Positions 38,444 through 45,205 of a DNA stretch of 64,000 nucleotides are shown here, piece after piece. Under the pieces are notes generated by a model, which saw only the letters and a list, made by a program, of their open reading frames with translations, was not told the origin of the DNA and did not search any database. Numbering within the stretch: the first letter of the stretch is position 1; every line of letters starts with the position of its first letter. Source of the DNA: an uncultured Oscillospiraceae bacterium (GTDB lineage: Bacteria; Bacillota; Clostridia; Oscillospirales; Oscillospiraceae); contig CATLFX010000005.1 of assembly GCA_949935795.1 (NCBI GenBank), positions 21,570-85,569 on the forward strand. Direction: 5' to 3'. The position numbers and the translations under genes are program-made.

Positions 38444-39340
38444 ATGGCCCAGCGCCGCACAGATTTGGCCGTGGAGGCCCACCAGCTCTGGCGGGAGGGA
38501 GCGGGGGACGCGGCCTCCCTCCCCGGCGTCCGCGCCCAGGAGGAGGACCGGGACGGCTTTCCCGTCACCACCGTGACCGTCTCCAGCAGGGAGGGGGCCC
38601 AGGCCCTGGGCAAGCCCCAGGGCACCTATATCACCATCGAGCTGGACGGCCTGCTCCGCCGGGAGGAGAACGCCTTTCAGCGGGCGGCGGGGGTGGTAGC
38701 GGAGGCCCTGCGCCCCCTGCTGCCGGAGTCCGGCCCCGCCCTGGTGGTGGGGCTGGGCAACCGGGCGGTGACCCCCGACCTCATCGGCCCCCTGGCGGTG
38801 GACCATTTGCTGGTCACCCGCCACCTGGTGGAACAGGTCCCGGAGCACTTCGGGGACCTGCGCCCGGTGGCCGCCGCCGCGCCGGGGGTGCTGGCCTCCA
38901 CCGGCATGGAGAGCAGCCTGGTAGCCCAGGCCCTGGCGGGGCGGCTGAAGCCCGCCTGCGTCATCGCCATAGACGCCCTGGCCTCCCGCTCGCTGGACCG
39001 GCTGTGCCGGACGGTGCAGCTGTCCGACGCGGGGGTGGTGCCCGGCTCAGGGGTGGGCAACCACCGGGAGGCCCTGGACCGGGACAGTCTGGGGGTGCCG
39101 GTGTTCACCGTGGGGGTGCCCACGGTGGTGGACGGGACCACCCTGGCCCTGGACCTGCTGGAGCGGGCGGGCAGAAGGGAGCTGGACCGGGGAGACCTCC
39201 CCGACGGCGGCAGCTTTTTTGTCACCCCCCGGGAGGTGGACCAGCGGGTGGCCGACATGGGCAAGACGCTGGGCTACGCCGTCAGCATGGCGCTGAACCC
39301 GTCGCTGTCTGTGGAAGATTTAACTATGCTGCTTGAATGA
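38444..39340 (+). CDS. Spore germination protease Gpr
   Basis: 298 aa, peptidase family A25. The N terminus RTDLAVEAHQLW and EEDRDGFPVTTV match the propeptide and processing region with its conserved Asp residues. LVVGLGNRAVTPDLIGPLAVD and STGMESSLVAQ are further family blocks. It degrades small acid-soluble spore proteins on germination, which shows the organism makes endospores. GGAAGG precedes the ATG. Confidence 0.95.
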   Translation: MAQRRTDLAVEAHQLWREGAGDAASLPGVRAQEEDRDGFPVTTVTVSSREGAQALGKPQGTYITIELDGLLRREENAFQRAAGVVAEALRPLLPESGPALVVGLGNRAVTPDLIGPLAVDHLLVTRHLVEQVPEHFGDLRPVAAAAPGVLASTGMESSLVAQALAGRLKPACVIAIDALASRSLDRLCRTVQLSDAGVVPGSGVGNHREALDRDSLGVPVFTVGVPTVVDGTTLALDLLERAGRRELDRGDLPDGGSFFVTPREVDQRVADMGKTLGYAVSMALNPSLSVEDLTMLLE

Positions 39341-39484
39341 CCCCCGGCCAGGGGGGCCTCCGGCGGGCCCGCACTGGCTGCGTACTGACCGCAGGCGCAC
39401 CCCTGTCAACGCCTGACAGAGCGGCACATCCGCCCAAAGTGTACCGCTGGCCCGCCGTTCGCCGTCGTTCGGCATTATTTTCGG

Positions 39485-39513
39485 TTGTCATTTCCTCCCG
39501 TTTCTGGTATAAT
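39485..39513 (+). promoter_or_regulatory. Promoter of yihY
   Basis: TTGTCA (39485-39490), 17 bp, TATAAT (39508-39513), a near-consensus vegetative promoter. Confidence 0.88.
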
Positions 39514-39542
39514 TGGCAAACAATCGATGGGAGGGGAACACT

Positions 39543-40403
39543 GTGAAAAACAAGCTGGACAAGCTGCTCCGCGCCCACCCGCCCATCCGCTTTGTGGTGG
39601 ACGTGGTGGACGTCTATTTCTCCAAGTGCGTCAGCCGGGCCGCCGCCGAGCTGGCTTATTTCCTCATCCTCACCTTTTTCCCCATTATGATCTGCATCTC
39701 CGCCTTCGTCAACGAGCTGCACCTGGACCTGTCCTCCCTCATGGACCACGCCGACCCCTTCCTGCCGGAGGGAGTGCTGGTCATTTTCCAGGACTATCTC
39801 ACCTATATCGACACCAATCAGTCCTCCACCATGCTGTTCACCGGGGCGTTCCTCACCATCCTGTTTGCCTCCGCCGCCGTGCGGGGGCTGATGAACATCA
39901 TGCGGGAGCTGTACGGGCGGGCCACCTTCCGGGGCATCGGACAGCTCATCGCCAGCATTCTTTTCTCCGTCCTCCTGCTGGCCACCATCTACCTGTCCCT
40001 GGCGGTGGTGGTCACCGGGAACTGGTTTTTCCACCTGCTGGGCCAGGTGCTCCGGCTGGAGGACCTGGTGGACCGCTTCGGCACCTGGCAGTGGGTGAAA
40101 TACCTTTTATTGTTCGGCATGGTGTTCCTGTTTATCCTCCTGCTCTACCGCTTCGCCGCGCCGCTGGACAAGCCCCGGCCCCCGGTGGTGCCCGGAGCCT
40201 TCGGCGCGTCGGTGGCGCTGGCCGTCGCCTCCATGATCTTCTCCTTCCTCATGGGCAACTCCACCCGGTACTCCCTGATCTACGGCTCGCTGGCCTCGGT
40301 CATCATCATGCTGGTGTGGCTGTACCTGTGCGGCAACATCCTCATCATGGGAAACGTGCTGAATTATGTGCTGTTTACCCACCGAAAAGAAGCGCGAGGA
40401 TAG
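39543..40403 (+). CDS. YihY/BrkB-family membrane protein
   Basis: 286 aa from a GTG start behind GGGAGGGG. An ATG at 39513 is the end of the -10 element and cannot be the start. Six membrane helices, with the family signature SRAAAELAYFLILTFFPIMI near residue 30 and GSLASVIIMLVWLYLCGNI near the C terminus. Once called ribonuclease BN; the true role is unknown. Confidence 0.9.
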   Translation: MKNKLDKLLRAHPPIRFVVDVVDVYFSKCVSRAAAELAYFLILTFFPIMICISAFVNELHLDLSSLMDHADPFLPEGVLVIFQDYLTYIDTNQSSTMLFTGAFLTILFASAAVRGLMNIMRELYGRATFRGIGQLIASILFSVLLLATIYLSLAVVVTGNWFFHLLGQVLRLEDLVDRFGTWQWVKYLLLFGMVFLFILLLYRFAAPLDKPRPPVVPGAFGASVALAVASMIFSFLMGNSTRYSLIYGSLASVIIMLVWLYLCGNILIMGNVLNYVLFTHRKEARG

Positions 40404-40496
40404 GCACACAGGCCCGCTTTGGGATAGCCGCGCATAAAATCCTCCGTTCCGCGCACACTATTCCCTGGCGTACATACAGAGAGGGAGGCGGACGCC

Positions 40497-40961
40497 ATGT
40501 GGCAGATCGGCGTGTGGGAGCGGGACGAGGGACTGGCGGAGCGGGTGAGCGCCCTGGCCCAGGGGATACCCGCCCTGGTGCGGGCCTGCCGCCACCCGGC
40601 CCTGCTGGCGGGCACCCCCCTGGACCTGCTGGTGGTGTCCCCCGGGGCCACCGGCTGGGCGGGGGCGGGCACCCTCAACTGCCGCACCGCCCTGCTGCCC
40701 GGCGGGCGGTCCGCCCTCACCCGGCTGCTCCCCGCCGGGACGGTGCTCAGCTACGGTGCGTCCAGCCGGAACACCCTCACCCTGTCCAGCCTGGACGAGG
40801 GACGGGCCTCGGTGGCGGTCCAGCGGGAGTTCGTCTCCCTGGACGGCAGGGCGGTGGAGCGCCAGGAGCTGATCCTGCCCCGGGACGGCTCCTCCCCGGA
40901 CCTGCTGCTGGCCCAGGCCGGGACGGCGCTGCTGCTGGGAAAGCTGCCCGAGGAACCGTGA
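40497..40961 (+). CDS. Uncharacterised protein
   Basis: 154 aa, soluble, no signal peptide. It has LNCRTALLPGG, VLSYGASSRNTLTLSSL and a C-terminal half with SVAVQREFVSLDGRAVERQELILP. Codon use matches neighbouring genes, a GGGAGG ribosome site precedes the ATG and a terminator follows, so it looks real. I do not recognise the family. It may share a transcript with yihY, 93 bp upstream. Confidence 0.7.
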   Translation: MWQIGVWERDEGLAERVSALAQGIPALVRACRHPALLAGTPLDLLVVSPGATGWAGAGTLNCRTALLPGGRSALTRLLPAGTVLSYGASSRNTLTLSSLDEGRASVAVQREFVSLDGRAVERQELILPRDGSSPDLLLAQAGTALLLGKLPEEP

Positions 40962-40965
40962 ACGG

Positions 40966-40989
40966 CCCCCAACGGGGCCGCTTTTTTTG
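40966..40989 (+). terminator. Terminator
   Basis: CGGCCCC, loop AAC, GGGGCCG, then C and seven T. Confidence 0.9.
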
Positions 40990-41040
40990 CCCTCAGAAAA
41001 ACTTTTGCTGTACACGGGTTTCAGACTGTGGTACAATACC

Positions 41041-41166
41041 TCCGACCGATCTCCACTTCGGTCCAACCGGCGGGCAGAGAGCCGCGGGCGGGAAAGCGCG
41101 TTCCCGCCCGGAAGGAACGCCCGCCGCTGTGCCAATGCGCTGGCACTCTAAATATAAACTGGAGGT
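41041..41166 (+). promoter_or_regulatory. Structured queT leader (candidate preQ1 riboswitch)
   Basis: TACAAT at 41032-41037 is the likely -10. The leader then folds as GACCGA/TCGGTC (41044-41063), GGCGGGC (41069-41075) with GCCCGCC (41119-41125) enclosing GGGCGGGAA/TTCCCGCCC (41086-41109), and GTGCCA/TGGCAC (41129-41146). It ends at the GGAGG site. queT genes in related bacteria carry preQ1 riboswitches (class II and III); this is a candidate by position and structure only. Confidence 0.5.
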
Positions 41167-41172
41167 ATTTTT

Positions 41173-41703
41173 ATGCGCAAATTTTCTGTCCGCGACCTGA
41201 CCATTGCCGCCATGACGGCGGCGCTGTACACCGTGATGGGCTATTTCGCCAACATCTTCGGCCTGAACTTCCTGGTGTTCCAGTGCCGGTTCGCCGAGGC
41301 CCTCACCGTCCTGCCCTTCCTGTTCCCCGCCGCCGCGCCGGGACTGGTGGCGGGGTGCTTCCTCACCAACCTGCTGTCCCCCTTCGGCCCCCTGGACTGG
41401 CTGTTCGGCACCCTGGCCACCGCCATCGCCGGCGTGCTCACCATGAAGATGCCCCGGTGGTATCTGGCCGCCCTGCCCCCCATCCTGGTCAACGCCCTGA
41501 TCCTGTCCCCCATGTGGGCCTGGACGGAGGTGGGCGCGGTGAACTCGGCCTTTTGGACGGCCTGCGGCTGGAACGCCCTCACCTTCATCCCCGCCGAGGC
41601 CCTGGTGTGCTATGCGCTGGGCACGCCGCTGCTCAAGCTGCTGCCCAGGATCAGCGTGCTGAGGCCCGCCCTGCGCCGGACGGCTCAGACCCCCTCCATA
41701 TGA
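41173..41703 (+). CDS. Queuosine-precursor ECF transporter substrate component QueT
   Basis: 176 aa, five or six membrane helices. RDLTIAAMTAALYTVMGYF at the N terminus and FQCRFAEALTVLPFLFP are hallmarks of the QueT family (PF06177). It binds the queuosine precursor (preQ1 or queuine) and works with the shared ECF module encoded elsewhere. GGAGG precedes the ATG. The structured leader suggests control by the precursor. Confidence 0.93.
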   Translation: MRKFSVRDLTIAAMTAALYTVMGYFANIFGLNFLVFQCRFAEALTVLPFLFPAAAPGLVAGCFLTNLLSPFGPLDWLFGTLATAIAGVLTMKMPRWYLAALPPILVNALILSPMWAWTEVGAVNSAFWTACGWNALTFIPAEALVCYALGTPLLKLLPRISVLRPALRRTAQTPSI

Positions 41704-41708
41704 AAAAA

Positions 41709-41740
41709 CGGCGGCGTGACACCTGCGTGTCACGCCGCCG
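41709..41740. terminator. Bidirectional terminator
   Basis: A 14-bp perfect stem CGGCGGCGTGACAC, loop CTGC. It separates queT and the convergent XRE gene. Confidence 0.88.
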
Positions 41741-41755
41741 CCGGATTTTCTCAAC

Positions 41756-42232
41756 TCAGGGGCGCCGCCAGCGTTTGAAGCCCAGCCAAGCGGTGTACAC
41801 GGGCAGCAGCAGCGTCAGGCCCAGAATGGCCAGCGCTCCGCCGATGAACAGCAGCGGGTCGGTCCCCGTGAAGGGACCGGCCAGTATCATGACCAGCCCG
41901 CCCGCGATCAGAATGATTCCCAGGAGCTGGACCGGCGTGTACCGCGGGGGGCGCTCCACATAGACGATTTTCGTCTCCGGCTCCGCCGTCGGGGGCGCGT
42001 CCGCCTCGGGCGGCTCCGGGGCGGGCTGGGGCGCGTCCCCCTCCCGCACCAGCGCGTCCACGCTCACACCGAACAGGTCCGCCAGCCTGATGAGCTTATC
42101 CAGCTCGGGCACCGACTGGCCCGTCTCCCATTTGCTTACCGACTGCCGGGACACCTCCAGCTTCTCCGCCAGGTCCCCCTGGGACAGCTTCCGCTCCCCC
42201 CGCAGAGCCGTAATTTTTTCCGCCAAGGTCAT
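41756..42232 (-). CDS. XRE regulator with C-terminal membrane segments
   Basis: 158 aa from the ATG of MTLAEKITALRG, which has GAGGAGG eight bases before it. The HTH (KLSQGDLAEKLEVSRQSVS) is of the common Firmicute XRE type, followed by a Pro-rich linker (about 68-90) and two membrane helices (about 106-145). Membrane-bound regulators of this form may sense envelope state. Target genes unknown. Confidence 0.88.
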   Translation of the reverse strand: MTLAEKITALRGERKLSQGDLAEKLEVSRQSVSKWETGQSVPELDKLIRLADLFGVSVDALVREGDAPQPAPEPPEADAPPTAEPETKIVYVERPPRYTPVQLLGIILIAGGLVMILAGPFTGTDPLLFIGGALAILGLTLLLPVYTAWLGFKRWRRP

Positions 42233-42364
42233 TGGTCCGGCCTCCTCTCTGGGGCTCATTTTAGCGGTTTCCCCGGGAAAAGGCAACCAACGCACCTTGG
42301 AAATTTTAGCAACTGTCAGTTGCGTCGTCGGGGCAAGCTCCATATTCCTCGCCTCCGGGACACA

Positions 42365-42396
42365 AAACCACCCCCGGCGGGACCCGCCGGGGGTGG
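42365..42396 (-). terminator. Terminator downstream of the SDR gene
   Basis: CCACCCCCGGCGGG and CCCGCCGGGGGTGG form the stem; the minus strand continues with TTTTGTG. Confidence 0.75.
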
Positions 42397-42408
42397 TCGC
42401 GCTTCTCC

Positions 42409-42606
42409 GTTGTCACGCTGCGCCTGTTCGCGACGCGCGGCTTTCGTCGAAGCAATGTCCGCTCTGCTTCGTTTCCGCCTGTGGCGAAAACTGCGTTCGC
42501 TCCCTTGCTTCTCCTCTCCCCACAAAGCCAAAGACCGGCTTTGTGGGGACCCCGGCTTTGGCATTCCAAGGCCCATCCGCGCTGCTCACGACGGCTCCGC
42601 GCTTCT
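42409..42606 (-). repeat. Dispersed repeat R198, full copy
   Basis: 198 bp, matching 59379-59576 on the other strand over its whole length, about 85-90 % by eye. It contains a strong hairpin CCCCACAAAGCC / GGCTTTGTGGGG. It begins two bases beyond the stop codon of the SDR gene. Frames read open but differ between copies. Confidence 0.85.
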
Positions 42607-42607
42607 T

Positions 42608-43345
42608 TTAGGTCATAGCCGCGCCGTCCACCTTCAGCACGGTCCCGGTGACATAGCCGGCCTGGTCGCTGGCCAGGTAGAGGAACGCATTGGCCACGTC
42701 CTCGGGCTGTCCCACCCGGCCCAGGGGGATACCGGCGGAGATGCGGTCCACCATCTCCTTGGGGAGGGCGGACACCATGTCGGTGGCGGTGACGCCGGGG
42801 GCCACCGCGTTCACCCGGATCTGGTCCTTGGCCAGCTCCCGGGCCCAGGAACGGGTCAGGCCGTTGACGGCAAACTTGGAGGCGGGGTAGCCGCTGCCGG
42901 AGGGCTGGCCGAACTCGGACACCATGGAGCTGGTGTTGAGGATCACGCCGCCGCCCTGCGCCTTCATGATGCGGGCTGCCGCCTGGGCGCACACAAACAG
43001 CGCCTTCACGTTCAGGTCAAAGATTTTGCCGAACTCCTCCACCGTGTAGTCGTACAGGCTGGTCCGGGAGGAGATGCCCGCGTTGTTCACCAGGACGTCC
43101 AGACTGCCGAACTTCTCCTTGGCGGCGGCAAAGGCCGCGCCCACCGCCTCCGGGTCGCACAGGTCGGGGCAGGCGCCCATGACCCGGTCCCCGTACTGGG
43201 TGAGCTGGGCCAGGGCCTTGTCCACGGTCTCCTGGCGGGAGCCGCACACCATCACGTTTGCCCCGTTGTCCAGATAGGTTTTGACGATGGCGAAGCCGAT
43301 GCCCCGGGTGCCGCCAGTGACGACGGCCGTCTTGTTTTTCAGCAT
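42608..43345 (-). CDS. FabG-like short-chain dehydrogenase
   Basis: 245 aa. The NADP motif is TGGTRGIGFA, then NNAG, and the catalytic Ser/Tyr/Lys in NTSSMVSEFGQPSGSGYPASK. RVNAVAPGVTATDM is typical of 3-oxoacyl-ACP reductase-type SDRs. Without fatty-acid genes nearby, the substrate is uncertain. AAAGGAG precedes the ATG. Confidence 0.85.
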   Translation of the reverse strand: MLKNKTAVVTGGTRGIGFAIVKTYLDNGANVMVCGSRQETVDKALAQLTQYGDRVMGACPDLCDPEAVGAAFAAAKEKFGSLDVLVNNAGISSRTSLYDYTVEEFGKIFDLNVKALFVCAQAAARIMKAQGGGVILNTSSMVSEFGQPSGSGYPASKFAVNGLTRSWARELAKDQIRVNAVAPGVTATDMVSALPKEMVDRISAGIPLGRVGQPEDVANAFLYLASDQAGYVTGTVLKVDGAAMT

Positions 43346-43417
43346 GATAAAATCTCCTTTTCCACAATTTTGGCGCTTCCGGCCGGAAGCCGTCCGAGCT
43401 GTTGTGCACTGTGGTAA

Positions 43418-43446
43418 AGTCTACCTGAAACCCGGAGGGTTGTCAA
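43418..43446 (-). promoter_or_regulatory. Promoter of the SDR gene
   Basis: Minus strand TTGACA (43441-43446), 17 bp, TAGACT (43418-43423). Confidence 0.8.
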
Positions 43447-43476
43447 TACTTTAACAGACAGAATACACATTTTGGA

Positions 43477-43506
43477 TTGCCACTTTCCTGAAAAACCTGT
43501 TATAAT
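43477..43506 (+). promoter_or_regulatory. Promoter of the PepSY gene
   Basis: TTGCCA (43477-43482), 18 bp, TATAAT (43501-43506). Confidence 0.8.
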
Positions 43507-43541
43507 GGACACAGCCCCATAGGCCGAAAGGAGATACATCT

Positions 43542-44567
43542 ATGCCGGATTGGAAGACCCTGTTGAACACACCCCAAAAGGTCCGGACCGCCGTTCTGTG
43601 CGGTCTGGTGGCCCTGGCCACCCTGGCCGCCATCATTGTATACGTTGTCCGGGCCCCGAGAACCGGCCCGGAGGGGGACGCCCCGCCGGCGGAGAGCGGG
43701 GCGTCGTCCGCTGTCCCTGAGGAATCCGCCTCCCCCGTTCCCTCGGAGGACCCCGCCCAAAGCGCCGGACTGGTGGGACTGGTCCCCGCCCTGACCATCG
43801 ACGAGGCCCGCGCCCTGGCCCTGGCGGATGCCGGGGTGTCGGAGGAGGAAGCCGAGGTCAGCCGGGAGGCCCTGGCCGAGGACAACGGCATCTGGGTGTA
43901 TGAGTTCCGCTTCCGCACCCAGGCCGCCCAGTACGAGTACAAGCTCAACGCCAACAGCGGAGAGGTCCGGGCCATGGAGAAGGAGACCTTTGTCTATCCC
44001 AGCTCCGGCCCCAGCCTCCCACCCGAGAGCGCGGCTCCGGCCCAGAGCCAGCGCCCCTCCCCTTCAACGCCGCCTACAAAGGCTCCCGCACCCAGCGCCG
44101 CCCCGGCCCCTGCCGCCGGCGTGGACCTGGAGCAGGCCAAGGCCGCCGCCCTGGGGGACGCGGGGGTATCCGCCGCTCAGGCCACCTTTACCAAAGCGGA
44201 GCAGGATTATGAGGATAGCAAACTGGTCTACGACATCGAGTTCCACACCGCCACCCACGAATACGAGTACGAGATTCTGGCCGCCACCGGCGCGGTGTAC
44301 AGCCGGAGCGCGGAGGCCTTCCAGACCGCCGGGCCGGGGCAGAATTCCGGCGGCTCCGCCTACATCGGCATGGACCGGGCCAAGGCCATCGCCCTGGAGC
44401 ACGCGGGGCTCACCGCCGCCCAAGCCGCCTTTACCCACGCCTCCATGGACCGGGACCACGGCAAGATGGTGTATGAGCTGGAGTTCCGCCAGGGCCGCAC
44501 GGAATATGAGTACAAGATCGACGCGGCCACGGGCCGGATTCTGGACCACGAGATGGACGCGGATTGA
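43542..44567 (+). CDS. Membrane-anchored protein with three PepSY domains
   Basis: 341 aa. One N-terminal membrane helix (about 15-37), a Pro/Ser-rich spacer, then three PepSY modules at about 85-145, 190-250 and 275-340. Each ends in the same EYEYKLNANSGEVR-type strand (EYEYEILAATGAVY, EYEYKIDAATGRIL). PepSY domains are thought to inhibit proteases or modulate the wall; this one faces outward. Single gene with its own promoter and terminator. Confidence 0.88.
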   Translation: MPDWKTLLNTPQKVRTAVLCGLVALATLAAIIVYVVRAPRTGPEGDAPPAESGASSAVPEESASPVPSEDPAQSAGLVGLVPALTIDEARALALADAGVSEEEAEVSREALAEDNGIWVYEFRFRTQAAQYEYKLNANSGEVRAMEKETFVYPSSGPSLPPESAAPAQSQRPSPSTPPTKAPAPSAAPAPAAGVDLEQAKAAALGDAGVSAAQATFTKAEQDYEDSKLVYDIEFHTATHEYEYEILAATGAVYSRSAEAFQTAGPGQNSGGSAYIGMDRAKAIALEHAGLTAAQAAFTHASMDRDHGKMVYELEFRQGRTEYEYKIDAATGRILDHEMDAD

Positions 44568-44572
44568 CCGCG

Positions 44573-44613
44573 AAAAAGACCTTGCCGGGGAACATCCGGC
44601 AAGGTCTTTTTTT
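44573..44613. terminator. Bidirectional terminator
   Basis: AAAAAGACCTTGCCGG and CCGGCAAGGTCTTTTTTT; serves both the PepSY gene and the minus-strand GH3-GtrA operon. Confidence 0.93.
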
Positions 44614-44627
44614 GCTGTCTGAGGCGC

Positions 44628-45185
44628 TCAGGCCGCCTTCTTGGCCTCCCCCTCGGGGAAGATGATCTTATTGACAAAGAAGAAGATAATCATGGAGATG
44701 CCGCCGTTGAGCACCGTGGTGCCGATGTTGTAGATGAAGTCGGGGACGAACAGTCCGGCCACCGCCACCCAGATGCAGTTGATGGAGTTGACGATGCAGT
44801 TGATGATGATGAACGCCACCACATACCAGGCGATCTGCTTGCCCAGGTTGCCCTTGCTGCGGAAGACAAAATTCTTCTGGATGGGGAAGTTGATGATCTC
44901 GCCGATCCCCATGGCGATCATGTAGGCGATGAAGTAGCCCAGTCCGCCGTGCTCGACGTCGTAGCCGAAGATGTTCCACTTGAAGGTCTCTCCAAACAGG
45001 GTGATGGGGATGCCCGGCCAGCCGAACTCCACATTGGACAGGCTGGTGAAGGCCGCGGGCAGGAACTGGAGGATAAAATACTTCATCACCGTAATCAGGT
45101 TGCTGACAATGACAAACAGGCCGCCCTCCCGAATCCATTTAGCCGCTCCAGGGTGCTTCTCCGCAAAATCATTCCAGAATTTCAT
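44628..45185 (-). CDS. GtrA-family membrane protein
   Basis: 185 aa from MKFWNDF, with AGAGGAGGAG upstream. Four membrane helices; MGIGEIINFPIQKNFVFRSKGN is the GtrA signature (PF04138). GtrA proteins are linked to flipping or transfer of polyprenyl-linked glucose and other surface glycans. It is the last gene of the operon, 20 bp after a beta-glucosidase, so it may handle the sugar or glycan concerned. Confidence 0.85.
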   Translation of the reverse strand: MKFWNDFAEKHPGAAKWIREGGLFVIVSNLITVMKYFILQFLPAAFTSLSNVEFGWPGIPITLFGETFKWNIFGYDVEHGGLGYFIAYMIAMGIGEIINFPIQKNFVFRSKGNLGKQIAWYVVAFIIINCIVNSINCIWVAVAGLFVPDFIYNIGTTVLNGGISMIIFFFVNKIIFPEGEAKKAA

Positions 45186-45205
45186 GGTCTCTCCTCCTCT
45201 TTCAA

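Noticed and set aside
39513..39542. ATG start for the YihY protein
   Set aside because: The ATG overlaps the TATAAT -10 element, while a GTG at 39543 has GGGAGGGG before it.
42320..42606. Protein frames sharing RLWRKLRSLPCFSSPHKAK between 42.4 and 59.5 kb
   Set aside because: They are translations of the R198 repeat. Frames are not kept at the ends and no ribosome sites are present.
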